Shown here: piece by piece, positions 31,155 to 42,537 of the stretch
Layout of the letters: each line of letters begins with the position of its first letter
Position numbering within the stretch: position 1 is the first letter of the stretch
DNA from: Isoetes taiwanensis
Lineage: Eukaryota; Streptophyta; Lycopodiopsida; Isoetales; Isoetaceae
Length of the DNA: 64,000 nucleotides
NCBI GenBank assembly: GCA_021234155.1
Contig: JAJEKV010000008.1
Location: 11,028,740 to 11,092,739, forward strand
Reading direction: 5' to 3'
Program-made: the position numbers and the translations under genes
The notes under the pieces: model-generated
Database searches by the model: none
What the model was told of the DNA's origin: nothing
What the model saw: the letters and a program-made list of their open reading frames with translations, nothing else

Positions 31155-31346
31155 TCAGGATTTACATTGTCCAGCATTCAAGAGAGCACGGACAGAATTC
31201 ACTCCTTCCAGTTGTATTTGCTCAAATAGCTGAATGGCAATCTTTGAAGAGTGAGCATGGAAGTCCAGACAAGAACACTGGGGGGCAGATGCTGCAAGAA
31301 TAAGGAAGTTGACGGCAAAGAAGCATACAGCAATAGCCACGGTACA
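31155..31346 (-). CDS. Possible terminal exon with hydrophobic start
   Basis: After an acceptor-like ATACTAG, the frame reads TVAIAVCFFAVNFLILAASA, then FHAHSSKIAIQLFEQIQLEG and VNSVRALLNAGQCKS, stop at 31155. There is no in-frame ATG, so it would be an exon rather than a whole gene. The family is not recognised. Confidence 0.25.
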   Translation of the reverse strand, partial: CTVAIAVCFFAVNFLILAASAPQCSCLDFHAHSSKIAIQLFEQIQLEGVNSVRALLNAGQCKS

Positions 31347-31918
31347 CTAGTATATAGGAGTTAATGATAAAGTTTAAGTTCCGGTTGAGAGATACATCCA
31401 CAAAAAGATAAGGATATTTTGAATTGAAGAAGCTGAAAGCTCTGATGAAGGAGGCAGGCTATTTCCTTGACATCAGTTCTGTATGATGTTGAGGACGAAC
31501 ATAAGGAACATTTTATTTTTGTATCACTCTGAGAAAATGGCCATTGCATTTGGTATTATTAGCACACCTGATGGAACTCCTTTGCATATTAAAAGATCTA
31601 TATATTTATGAAGACTGCCATAGTGAAATTAAGTGTATTTCCAAGATTATACCCTGAAATCCTGATTCATGATGCCAGGTGTTCGGTTTGAAAGTGGAAT
31701 TTGTGCTTGTGTTTATTACTGTGATAAGTAATCAAATCATTGGAATTGATTCATGATAACAAGTTGTTTAAGCTGCGACATAAAAATTCAACCCAAATAT
31801 GTGCAGCAAAGTCCCATTATTCAGTTTGACAAACTTTGGATGTATCAGCACAGTGCTACTTAGTGTTGTAAACACATGGATCCACATCAGACAGTAGCTA
31901 AAGATTGACTAATGGAGC

Positions 31919-32040
31919 CAAGAATACAAGCTCCTCGGGACGAGAATTTGGGCTCTTTAGGGCTGCTTGCACACAACAAATCAGGGCCTATATATGACAT
32001 AAAGAGCCCAAATTCTCGTCCTGAGGAGCTTGTATTCTTG
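31919..32040. ncRNA. Near-perfect 41-bp hairpin, candidate small-RNA locus
   Basis: The left arm (31919-31959) begins CAAGAATACAAGCTCCTC. The right arm (32000-32040) is its reverse complement with one difference, which as RNA would be a G-U pair. The loop is about 40 nt. The pairing is longer and more perfect than in most plant miRNA precursors, and fits a young hairpin-siRNA locus or a very small MITE. I see no terminal duplication. Confidence 0.45.
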
Positions 32041-33142
32041 CCAGTGCAAAAGCTGGTCTTTATGATCATGTTGATAGTAGGCTACAAGGATGAATAACGT
32101 TTTAGTGGATCCATGATTTCTTGGTTCTGTACATTTTCTGTGGTCTAATACGACATGGAAAAGAAACTAATGGTGATTTCTTTTAATATTTTTAAAGACT
32201 TGATATGTTATGCAATACGCATGCATATCTCAGGCATATCTCTGAGCAGAATTCATGTTCTTTTTCACCCTCAAGGATGTTTGCTTGGTTATGCTTCTCC
32301 TTTCCCTTTTCCTCCTCCACTTCCTCTGTTCTTCAAAGTTCAACTGCTATGGCTGAGCAATCCTTCATAGCTAATGTTCATCTAGTATCAGGAAACTACA
32401 TCACTGCTTGTACAAGTGATTTCATTCATATGGAGTTGTCAGCCTTCTAATACTTTTGGAGATTGTTAATCCAGAAGAATATGACGAATTAGTGGAATTC
32501 TGATTCATCCTCTGGCTTTGATGCATGTGATTAGCACCAAAATGGACTGTATTGAAGACCGATTAAAATCAAGTGAACAATCACTTCAAATCCAAATTCA
32601 AAAGGGCATTGCAGGTGTGGAGAATCATTCACTACATGATCTAGCAGAACAGAGGGAGCAACATGAAACCTGTTCCAGCTTTCTGTTCATTTATGAATAC
32701 CAAGTTTAATGACCATTGACGTACAAACAGTTTTGGATAAATAAAAGAGAAGCAATTTAATTTGGACTACATGGGCTTGTGAGCTTGATTATTCAGTTTT
32801 TTTACAAAACCAGATAGAATCTCTTCATTCACTTGCATACGCCAAGAAAAGCCTCCAAAAAGTAAGTAAAGTAAGAAAGTCTCTCATTTGCTTTATTTAC
32901 AAAATGAATTGGCGGCTGGCAGCTGTAAATCACACTTATAAAACGGATATCTACAGATAAATAATTGTATATCAGCGACTTTGGATTGTAAATAACTTAA
33001 TGCATGTGCTATGGCTGCGGCCTTCTATTTCTAGGTAGTGACGTGAAGGCAGGGCAGATCAATGCAACGCAATTGCACAAAAGCCTCCGGTCTTAAGATT
33101 AAAGAAAGATTTACAGAGTCTGAAAAATGAGTTGTTAAATGA

Positions 33143-33809
33143 TCAGTGAAGAAAATCATAGATTGCCGAAAGAACAAACACTAGAACTCCAGTTCCGACT
33201 AGTATGATCATGGGGATAATGGTTCTCTCAGACCAAGAATTATGACCGCAACCCATAGATCCAAGTCTGATCTCTACAACACAGATCATGGATAAAACAA
33301 GAAAAACAGTTCCCGCAACTGACCCTATTGCAGAACCCATCATTCCACATCTCAGAAACCTTGCATTTATATTAGTTCCATGTGAACTATCATTCTCATC
33401 CCTGCTATTTGCTATCACAACAAACAGCTTCATCCCATGAGCTACCAGTGTTGATAAAAGAAAGCAACTAAATGAAAGAACTTCAAACATTAGCAGGTAT
33501 TTCTGCGCATCCTTTTTTGTCGAACAGTATGGATTTATAGAAACTGCTTGATTTGGCGCAGTCAGTGAAAGACCTAAAAATACTGCAATTGTGAAGAAGG
33601 AATTCACATTCATAACCGCATCTAATGCTGTTACATGAACTGTGGTTGCCCCTTTTTTAAGATTCCCCTTTAAAGACCTCATCTCTGTCAGCATTCTGCA
33701 GATTCAAATTGGCATTGCTGAGGAACTTGAAGATTTTACAGCAAAATTTTTCTAGGATTTCAAGGTGATCAACGTACCTGTGGTTGTGTTCTGTGCTGCT
33801 CGTAGACAT
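33143..33809 (-). CDS. Four-helix plant membrane protein, two exons
   Basis: Exon 1 is 33809-33778 (MSTSSTEHNH, then split Arg), with donor AG|GTACGT. The 82-bp intron ends CTGCAG. Exon 2 is 33695-33143. The joined product is 194 residues and uninterrupted. Four hydrophobic segments lie near residues 38-55 (VNSFFTIAVFLGLSL), 76-102 (LMFEVLSFSCFLLSTLVAHG), 124-150 (GSAIGSVAGTVFLVLSMICV) and 166-192 (IIPMIILVGTGVLVFVLSAI). The pattern ALDAVMNVNS.., LVAHGMKL and SMGCG resembles an uncharacterised plant family sometimes labelled maternal-effect-embryo-arrest-like. The role is unknown; the location is probably an endomembrane or the plasma membrane. It is the only clearly intact multi-exon host gene in the window. 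Confidence 0.8.
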
Positions 33810-34045
33810 TTTGAACCTTTGGCAATTAAAATTAGCATGCCTTCATCAGTGATATCCTCCTTGTATATATATATATCCTCATTGTATTGTATGGGTCAAA
33901 AGAGATAAACTTTACTTTTCTTTTTTAAACCATTTGATGAAAAGGGTAATGCCAACCTATGCCAGCAGGTAAGCGCCTGACAATGCCTTAATAGCTGTCA
34001 TAGAATTAGAAAATCATTATCCTGCCTCTTATTCCCAGGCATAAA

Positions 34046-34261
34046 CAGGGTTCGAAATTAGAATTTGCCCTAACCATTAAAAATGTCTGCTTACATTTAA
34101 GGCTGCCGGAAATACATGAAATTATAGTGTACTTTCCCGGAAATCCTTAGAAACTTCTCCAGAAATAGCTTGAAAAAACGCCGGGAATATTTTTTGGCTA
34201 TCGGAAATTTTTTGGAATGGCCGGATTTTTAAGGGTCGAACCTCTCCAATTTCGAACCCTG
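34046..34261. mobile_element. hAT-type MITE with 8-bp target duplication
   Basis: The ends are CAGGGTTCGAAATT and its exact complement. GGCATAAA flanks both sides (34038-34045 and 34262-34269). An 8-bp duplication and a CAGGG terminus are typical of hAT elements. Length is 216 bp, with no coding capacity. Confidence 0.85.
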
Positions 34262-34899
34262 GGCATAAAACAGTTTTATGGGAGCCCTCGAAATATTGGC
34301 CACAAAAAAAAAAAAAAAAAGGGGCCAACTCCCCCAAAAATGTGGTGTATTTTTTGTGGTTCAAAACATGACAATACTACGAATATGCCCATGGATATAC
34401 TGTGAATATCCAATGATTCAATCACGACAGTGCCCAATATATAAGGCGCTCGAGTCCAATTCTTCTGCCCAACATTCCACACATATAGAAGGCCCAATTC
34501 TAAAACCAGTCTATTCTAACGTTGGCAAACCAAGCTCTATATTCTCGATGTAATCTAGAACTTCTCCTTCTTATGTTATAGGGTCCTCATGGATGTTATA
34601 ATAATATCTATCTATCTATACATCCATCCATATAGGGAACCCTCAGCAATCTTCATTTAGCATTGCTAACAGCTTTTGCTTCAACGGGATTTATGATATG
34701 TGGTGCGGCACGGACGACTAACAATTTCCACGTTACACACGGAAGAAAAATTATGACATTCTTGGAATGTCAATTGAGCTCTATGCCAACAGAGTCGCCC
34801 CATTTCCATGCTAAGAATGTCATGTAACTTGCCTTTCCTGCATACATATTATTTATGTTGTGTGGAAATTAGGCCTTTGATTACATGACTCTCTCATCC

Positions 34900-34927
34900 T
34901 CCTTCCTTCCTTCCTTCCTTCCTTCCT
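34900..34927. repeat. (CCTT)n microsatellite
   Basis: Six or seven CCTT units in a row. A loose 60-bp duplication (CAAATG..CTTCTTTTT.TCCATTATG) follows at 34928-35005. Confidence 0.85.
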
Positions 34928-35708
34928 GACAAATGCTTCCTTTTTATCCATTATGTATTTGCCCCTCTCATCTTGACAAATGGGCTTCTTTTTTGTCCAT
35001 TATGGCACTCCTGCTCGAGCACATCCTATTGGGCACCGGGGTTAAACCCCTCACAGTGTAGCCATAAAGAGGATCTTGAAAAAATGTGAGATGCTATTGG
35101 AGTATAGAAGTTGGGGAATCACATATATATTATATTATACGTTATGGTATAATTAACGGAAGAAATCAATGAATCATAAATGTCCAACTTCACACATTTA
35201 TCAAAAGTGTCAATAAATACCTAGACCCCACTTCTTGAAGCAAGTCTTGGCCAAAGTTGACTTCCTAAAAGAGACTTCAACATTGTTGTTGAACTTGTAA
35301 GCAAACAATTGATGTCCCTTTCTCTTGTGCTAACTCATGATGGTATCAATAATCATAATAGACGTTACTGAAACCATCATATTTTATGTTATTAACCATG
35401 GCGGTTTCTTAGTATATTTATATTTTTTTATGTGGGCAATTTCTGTTTACAAACAATAATTATATCTATTTTTCTTAACATATATAAATCTCAAGGGCAA
35501 GATGCTTTAGGCATATTCGGAGTTGATGTTTGCTCCTAAATTCGCCATGTATTTCCAGGGGAAAAAAATAGGGAAAATAAAAAAAGCCACGAAAATAGGG
35601 TTGGAAGAAGATGCCTTTGAATCTGGGGTTTGCAGGTCTCCGGCGCTCAGCTGAAACCGCCCTCTTTGGAGCGTCAGACCCATCTGCAGCCTAGTAGCAA
35701 CGTCCATA

Positions 35709-36222
35709 ATGCTGTCTCTTCAACTATTCATGTTCGTAAGAAAACCTCTGGAATCCCTCATCTCCGGTAAGATCCTTCAAGCCATAGCTCTGCTTTTTCA
35801 AGGATTCTTTCTGTTATAGAATCATTCTGACTATTTTTTTGAAAAATCAGATATCAAAATCGACAAGGTCGGAGTTGGAGGATTCACTCGGAGTTGTAGG
35901 TCGACAGAAAGGGGCCGTGGAAGTTGTTTACGCTTCAAAAAGACCTCTTTTCTCTTCATAGCCTGACATTTTGCTCATAAAACCTGCTTCAGATCTGCCA
36001 TAGCCAGAGCTTAGCCCCAAAAAAAAAAAATTCTCCTTATTTTTTCGAACTGGTAATGCATCAAATCCGCCATAGCCAGAGCTCGAATGATATGATGGGT
36101 TTTTTTTTACAAATGCTACATTGATAGATTTCCTTCATGCAGATGTGGATGCGGATGCAGATGCTGCTGAAGATGCGGCTTGCTTCTCACAGTTTGAATT
36201 CGATCTCGCTTCTTCCAGTTAA
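35709..36222 (+). CDS. Small multi-exon gene, targeting-peptide-like start
   Basis: Exon 1 (35709-35766) encodes MLSLQLFMFVRKPLESLIS and ends at donor G|GTAAGA. It joins in phase to 35851-35966 (KIDKVGVGGFTRSCRSTERG, stop; 57 residues). It joins equally well to 36143-36222 (DVDADADAAEDAACFSQFEF, stop). The hydrophobic and Arg/Lys start without acids resembles an organelle-targeting peptide. Two in-phase alternatives suggest alternative splicing or a mistaken model. No family is recognised. Confidence 0.3.
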
Positions 36223-36365
36223 TTCTTGGGCTTATGGTACCTTTTGTTTTGCTACCCTAGGTCGGTATGGCATTGATGAAGGCGGTGGCTCGGCATTTGT
36301 GAAAGGGGCTAAGATGTCCCTCTGACTCCAAAGACTAATGCTGCTTCAGTTTGTTATTAGTCAGG

Positions 36366-36800
36366 TTAGAGCTCTAGGTTATAGCTATGGCCACTTCTTA
36401 CGGCAAAAATGGGTAGGCCTTCTGTAGTCTTCAAAGGAACCGTCCTCTTCAACAGCGATGTGAGCTCCTTTATTATTGTATTTTGTCTTTTGTTTGCTTG
36501 CTCCATAGTCCAAACACCAAATCCCTCAGCAATGGTAAATGGTGAGCTAACAAAGTTCGTTGTGTGCTCAAGGTAATTCAGGCAGATCGTCGTGGTGAGG
36601 CAGTCATACAATATGTGGAAGTCACATGATGAGTTGTAGATGGCAACCACACTACGATGTACCAATTGTAGAGACAATTTGATAAGTCTGCATTGTTTTA
36701 AAATTTTATATCTTTTTCCTGCTTCAAATGCAGGGTTTATGCTTATGTCTTGGTAATGCGGATCATCTGATATCATATAATCAGCTTTGTCAAATGGCAA
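36366..36800 (-). CDS. Unknown minus-strand ORF, 144 residues
   Basis: The frame reads MPFDKADYMISDDPHYQDIS, VVAIYNSSCDFHILYDCLTT, GFGVWTMEQANKRQNTIIKE and LLKRTVPLKTTEGLPIFAVR, stop at 36366. It could be a real exon, but there is no domain or splice evidence. Confidence 0.25.
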   Translation of the reverse strand: MPFDKADYMISDDPHYQDISINPAFEAGKRYKILKQCRLIKLSLQLVHRSVVAIYNSSCDFHILYDCLTTTICLNYLEHTTNFVSSPFTIAEGFGVWTMEQANKRQNTIIKELTSLLKRTVPLKTTEGLPIFAVRSGHSYNLEL

Positions 36801-37389
36801 ATGGAGAACACCAAGATATATTTGTGTAAGAATCTGCCCTCAATGTTTTCTAGCAGAATGGGACGTTTTTGCCCATGCTCTTATCACTGAGATGAATGGG
36901 CTACTCTATGAAATGCATGGACCAATGTAGGACAACTAAGCCACTCTTAAATTTGACATGTCTTAACTGTTGAAGTCATTTGGTGTAGAAGATGTCAAAC
37001 TTTGAAAAACTATCATTAAGTTTGTGTATGTGATTCAAATTTTAAAAGGTTAGTGATTTATATTCTTTTATATTTCTCTCTAAAAGGGGGCAGCAAAAAT
37101 AAAACACACTATAGTGGTCTAATTTATGCAGTAGAGATTTTAGTTTGTCTGTTGTATGAGATATTGTGAAATAGTTCCTCTGAGGATTCTACGAATATTT
37201 CCTCTTCTGTTCCAAGTTCCAGTTGTTTGATTATTCATGGCTCCTCTACAGGGCTCCTTTGCAGCTAAACGTGGCTTTAACTATTGCATCTATATACCAT
37301 ATTGTTTTTATGGTCTAAGAATGTCACACCAGATAATATAAAGTCATGCATGATTAAATTATCAAAGAGTTGATACCTTACTTTCTAGG

Positions 37390-37725
37390 TTGATCTGTAC
37401 AACAAGTGCAAGAGTCTGGACGAAGCAAGCCAAGTTTTGCATGGGTTACTGAATCAAGGTATGCAATAATAGCAGGTTACGCTTATTTTGGAATTAGTTA
37501 GTTTTTAAATGATGCAGCAGCATGATATACAACCAGATCGGGCAACCTTTTGTGTTGCCTTGCAATCATGTGCAAATGTGAACATGCTACCTTTTGTGTT
37601 GCCTTGAAATCATGTGCAAATGTGAACATGCTAGAGAAAGGTAGGATTCTTTATGATCAAATTATTGAAAGGGTTTCCAATCAGATGTTGTAGTTGGAAG
37701 TGCCCTGGTTGATTTTTACGCAAAG
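37390..37725 (+). pseudogene. PPR (PLS-type) pseudogene, left part
   Basis: Recognisable repeats, in shifting frames: VDLYNKCKSLDEASQVLHGL, IIAGYAYFG, MMQQHDIQPDRATFCVALQS, CANVNMLEKGRILYDQIIER and DVVVGSALVDFYAK. A 44-bp tandem duplication (37545-37588 and 37589-37632) shifts the frame. The 455-bp inverted-repeat element begins at once after DFYAK. PPR proteins bind organelle RNA; this copy is dead. Confidence 0.8.
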
Positions 37726-38180
37726 TAACACAAACCATTAACACACAACTAACATTATTAACACAAACCATTGCATTTGACACATTTAAATTAAAATCCC
37801 CCTTAAACCCCCTTTGGTTTGGGTGCATATTCACACGGGGGGTTACGTAGGGCAGCGAGAGCCTCAAAAAATTTAGAATACATGTACAAAATTAACACCA
37901 TTAAGTACATTCTCTCAAACCTTATAGTATTTTGCAAACCTTAATATACAGTATACAAAAATTTGTACATGCATACCCCACAAACGAGGATTGCTATGTA
38001 CGGTCCAGATCTTGGAATAAAGGGAAAATATGCCCATCCGACAGCTCTCGTTGCCCGAAGTAACTCCCTGTGTGAATATGCGCCCAAACCAAAGGGGGTT
38101 TAAGGGGGATTTTAATTTAAATGTGTCAAATGCAATGGTTTGTGTTAATAATGTTAGTTGTGTGTTAATGGTTTGTGTTA
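37726..38180. mobile_element. Foldback element with about 125-bp inverted arms
   Basis: The left arm (37726 to about 37850) and right arm (about 38057-38180) are near-perfect complements. Both run TAACACAAACCATTAACACA, later CCCCCTTTGGTTTGGG and CATATTCACAC. The centre is about 205 bp with no gene. It sits inside the PPR pseudogene. I see no clear target duplication. Confidence 0.8.
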
Positions 38181-38787
38181 ACTAAAAATTTTTTTGGCCC
38201 CTTCGGGCCCTTAAGGATGGTGTAGGGATGTAGACATAGACATTACCTAATACTCTAATGATGGATGGTATATCATAGCCTCACAAATCTAACAAACTAG
38301 AGGTGCTCAAATTATGGAAACGAAAACATTGCATAGAATTAGACATGTAATATTATACCAATACCAATATTAATACATGAGGTAGCTGGATATCAGCGGT
38401 TGTCCAAAGATACTTCACTTTCGAGGGTTGAAGTTATCGCTCTCTTATCTGAATACTATTTCATTAGCTGAATATTATTTCATTAGCCATTTATAAGACA
38501 ACGCTCATGAAGCTTCCAGTTTGATAAGGGAATTAGCAGCATGTGATAAATAACATTTATTCCACAACCTAATTGAAATGGATTCCCATGCTACACATGT
38601 CAGCAATGAATGATTAGCTGAACCTTATATATGGATAGAAACTAGCCTTGGACTAACAGACATTTTACATTAAACATGCCAATATCAGCAATCTTTTCAC
38701 GGGACGCATGCATCAGGATAAGAGAAGAAAGTTTTCAAGATCTGAATTCAATATAAAAAAGTAGAAACTTTGCAAAATAAATGATGA

Positions 38788-39385
38788 TTATTGCATACCC
38801 ATTGCAGCATCCTTGAGGCACGACCTCATAGCCTTTCCAAGGCTTACACATGCTTCAACACACAACTCCAAACCTTCCAAAATCCTTCCAGAAGACTATT
38901 CGCCAGTCATAGTAAGATGAGTAATTTCGTTTCTTGAAGTCATGTGTGCAACTAACAGGCTTCCATCTTCAGATCTCTGCTCATCATCAGTAGGGTCCAA
39001 AAGGATCATATCCCTAATAAAACTTGCAGATATAGCTGACACAAGGTCATACATGGCAATCCCAGCATCTGCAAGCGCAAGTGATGCGCAATTTATAACA
39101 ACACTAATCCCCTCCACCAGATTGTAGAATCAATGCAAAAACATCTACTGTTGTCTTAGGAAATGAATGCAAATCGATAGCCCCTGCCAGAGATTTATAC
39201 AGTGCAGATGAATATTCTGCGGAGTCTAATGACTGATTGGGCTTCCCCCTAACAGCAGTTGCAAAGGTAGTAAATTTTACATGGCAATTGAGCCTACCTG
39301 TATCACTGAATGCTTGGGCTTTGTTTCTGCTTTCTCTCGAAGGAACACAACCCATTATTCTGCTCGCATGTTTTTTGTCAAGCAA
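38788..39385 (-). pseudogene. Exosome subunit MTR3/RRP41-like pseudogene
   Basis: Segments match the plant RNase PH-fold exosome protein: SRESRNKAQAFSDTGRLNCH, FPKTTVDVFALILQSGGGD, VVINCASLALADAGIAMYDL, EDGSLLVAHMTSRNEITHLT and MTGE. A small deletion at about 39105-39115 shifts the frame. TAG (38896-38898) replaces the conserved Trp after TGE. The helical C-terminus (CVEACVSLGKAMRSCLK) follows to 38788. The N-terminal third is absent and no introns are seen, so it may be a truncated processed copy. The exosome degrades RNA 3' to 5'. Confidence 0.8.
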
Positions 39386-39984
39386 AAGCTTTTACGTTCA
39401 AATCTGAACCTACTCTGATCAGAAAAGAAATTCTACCAGCAGCAATTCATCACAGATATGAGAGCATTAAATGGAACCCAAAAGCCAGCTACAAGCATCA
39501 GATTCAATGCCATAAGGTAATTTCGAACTACCATAGAAATGAAGTGTATGGCATACAGAGATGAATAAAAAAAGAGGTACTCTGAACTCCAGCCCCTACC
39601 TGCTAGCCAAACCAACAGTCCTTTTTGATCCACCTTCAAATTGCAATGTTGGAAGTTTCCAGCTTAGGGCATTCTTCCCCCTTGATTCCCAAGTGGGTTT
39701 GCCAGGATGATGCTGGAAAGGGCTTGGCTCAGGAATCTCCTGCCGGATCTAAATGCTGGTGGCCCAGGCCTGGAAGCAGCTCTTGTGCAGATTATACCAA
39801 CCCGCGATGCACTGCCATAACCGCCAACAGGCCATGCCTGCGGCCAGATATGCCACATGCCAAATCTGGAACCCTAATATTAACCACAAACCTATTCGAA
39901 AACCACAAACCTAATATTAACCTAATATTCGACAAACCTAATATTAACAATAAAAGCCCCACAACCACACGATTTTTCCTCTTC

Positions 39985-40085
39985 TTTAAAATCAATGGCT
40001 AACAAATGGGTGCACTCTAGAAATACCGTTTAGTACGTCCATGTGAATACGCCCGTGAAATCATATGAAAACCATGCCAAAAACC
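39985..40085 (+). repeat. Repeat tail shared with 47155-47280
   Basis: ATCAATGGCTAACAAATG, TGCACTCTAGA, TAGTACGTCCATGTGAATAC and AACCCCTGTTATAATGCTA match 47155-47280 with substitutions. It is probably the end of a dispersed element that inserted next to the PPR fragment. Confidence 0.55.
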
Positions 40086-40279
40086 CCTGTTATAATGCTA
40101 GATATGGGAACATAGTAGAGGCATGTATAGTCTTTGATAAGTTACAACGTAAGAACGTGATATCATGGGCTACAATCATTGCAGCATATGCCCAGCATGA
40201 TGATGGCCTTAAAGCTTTAGAATATTTTCAGAGAATGCAAGTACTAGAAGGTGACAATTTGAAAAATAAAACAACATAG
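40085..40279 (+). pseudogene. PPR pseudogene, right part
   Basis: YGNIVEACIVFDKLQRKNVI and SWATIIAAYAQHDDGLKALE form the PLS repeats expected after the left part (..ALVDFYAK). The 2.3 kb between the parts holds the foldback element, the MTR3 pseudogene and a repeat tail, so the original PPR gene was split by insertions. Confidence 0.7.
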
Positions 40280-40618
40280 GGAAAATTCGATGTCTATACA
40301 TGTCATTATCTAATTTTTACAATTTGCAATATGTATTTTTGATAGGAACTTTATTTGATTTGCATGTTATAACTTTAGACTAGGGCCTAGATTTTTAGTT
40401 GCTTTCCAAGTTTCACACTATACATAGAATTAAAGTTATAGTTTGACGTTTGCAGAGATGGCCCCGATGAAAGAAGACTACACTATCGAGCTAAATCTAG
40501 ATGAGTTCTAAATACTGATTGCAGGTCCTACTTTTTGTCTCTAAATTTGCAAATCAACCATGCCATTTATTTTTAACATTCAAAGTCTATATGCACAAGG
40601 CTTGGCACACATGAGTTA

Positions 40619-42358
40619 AGAATAGAATAGAATAGATTAGATTTTTTATCGTCCACAGAGACCAATTGGCCTATGGGACCCAAACAAAAAGAGAGCAGCA
40701 AGCGTATTACTGTCAGGATTAAAAAACCCCGGCCCCGAAGGGTTTTCGAGGGAAAATCTTAGTAGTAATAAGTATGCTGGCACGCTGTACAATTGTATAG
40801 GACAGCTCAATACTATCCCGGAGGACACAACTGAGTCCGTACATCCATAACCTCCTGGAGGTATGACCCCAACAAACCCACTGACGCCGTATTCAATAAC
40901 TCATGCAACGGTTGGCCAGGCATTAGTAATCCAACATACTGCTCTCAGATATGGGCAAACGTTGGGCAGATCTGGAGGGCATGACATTCATCCTCAATGG
41001 CGCCCTGGTGACAACACTGGCAAAGCCTTTCCTCCCATGCTTCCCGAGCCCAACGTCCTATCTCAATGCGGAGACGATGCGCACCTGTACGAATGGAAGC
41101 TATAAATCTGCGCTTCTTCATGGGCAAATGGTTGTACAAGTACTGGTGTGGGCCTCTCGTGAGCCTAGGATTGACTTGCTGTTGATAGTATACCAGCTTA
41201 ACGTGCGTCAGAGCATCTGCATCCCAGAGCTTGCTACGCATCTGTTTGCCTGTACACCCCAGCGTGCTGAGCTTGCTTGTCCTTCCAGCAGGCTTTTGAG
41301 GCATTGGGGACCCATCGTCATGGCCAAAGCAAGGTTGGGCAAACGTGTATCACCCATAGCGACCACCTTCTGGAAGTAAATGATATGGCGTTCCAATGCA
41401 GGGGGTAGAAAACCTGTCTCCTGGAGTAGTATCTGGTATGGAACTGTGGACTTTACCCCAAGGACTCGTGCCAAAAAGGCTTTCTGCACCTGCTCGAGGT
41501 CATTCCAGGTGTTGAGGGATATCATCGGACCTCACACTTTTGCCCCATACAAGAGGACCGACTCGACCAAGGCCCTAAACAAGTGTGATTGGTGGCCCCA
41601 TGCATACAACTCTGCCTTGTGGCTGTTGTTCTGCATGACATATAGTGCTTTCCAACCCGCCTTGACCCGCAACCTGATGGCAGCATCCCAGTGGGTGGTA
41701 GCAGAGAACTCGATCCCCAAAAGGTCGGAGCCACCTGTACATCTTGTCCCTAGTAAGTGAATGAGGGAAGCCTTGGCTGACGGGATGATGAAACTAGCAG
41801 CACTCTAGTTTTGGCCAAGTTAACTCGCATGCCAGTGAATCGGCAAAAAGTGTCAAGAGCATCCAGGTGACGTTGCATGTCCTCTGGAGTATAGGCCATG
41901 AGGTTGACATCGTCAGCATATATGAGTTGCCGAATTGTGTGATGCATTCAAGGTCCTCAAGTTATGGTGAACCTCTTCTGTTTGCACCTGTATGCACTTG
42001 TGCTCCTATGCATTCCATCACACAACTCTGCTTTGTGGTTGTTCTGCATTACATATAGTGCCTTCCAACTGTCACTCACAACTGGATAGAAGTTGTCCCA
42101 GTATATGTGGTAGAAGGGAACTGTACTCTCAAGTACTTGTAAGTGAGTGTTACCTCCACATTTTGTATCTAGTGAATTAAGGAGGCCTTGGCTGACGTAT
42201 GGATGGATAAGAAGCACGTTAGTCTTGGCCAGATTGACACACATATTAGTAGCCCAATACAAAGTGTCCAGGGCATCCGTGTGACACCACATGTCTTCTG
42301 GGGTGTAAGGGTGTAAATTTGATAGTGGTACGCCAAAATGCGCGAAAGCACCAAGCAC
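40619..42358 (-). mobile_element. LINE (non-LTR) remnants, RT and C-terminal zinc motif
   Basis: Reading right to left: a short partial copy at 42358-41957 (YTPEDMWCHTDALDTLYW, VNLAKTNVLLI), then a better one with LIYADDVNLMAYTPEDMQRH, TGMRVNLAKTRVLLV (41947-41750), GIEFSATTHWDAAIRLRVKA, ALVESVLLYGAKV (41720-41532), TWNDLEQVQKAFLARVLGVK (41525-41208) and a CCHC-like end with CHQGAIEDECHALQICPTF (to 40945). The 3' end is a (CTATT)n-type tail at about 40619-40645. YADD is the RT catalytic box. The frames are broken and the 5' end is missing. Confidence 0.85.
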
Positions 42359-42537
42359 CTAAAGCACCTAAAATTCAGTCATAATTAATTACGGAAGAAC
42401 TGAATTGCCTCCTTTCCCACACGCCCTTTTCTTCTTTCTCTATTTTGATCCCTTCTTTTGAGTCCCCTATTTCCTTACCTTTTGCTACTTCAATTGGGCA
42501 ATTCAGTCATATAATTCTCTGAGCCGATTGTTTAACA

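Noticed and set aside
38189-38213. GGCCCCTTCGGGCCC hairpin as a terminator
   Set aside because: There is no adjacent gene, and intrinsic terminators of this kind are bacterial.
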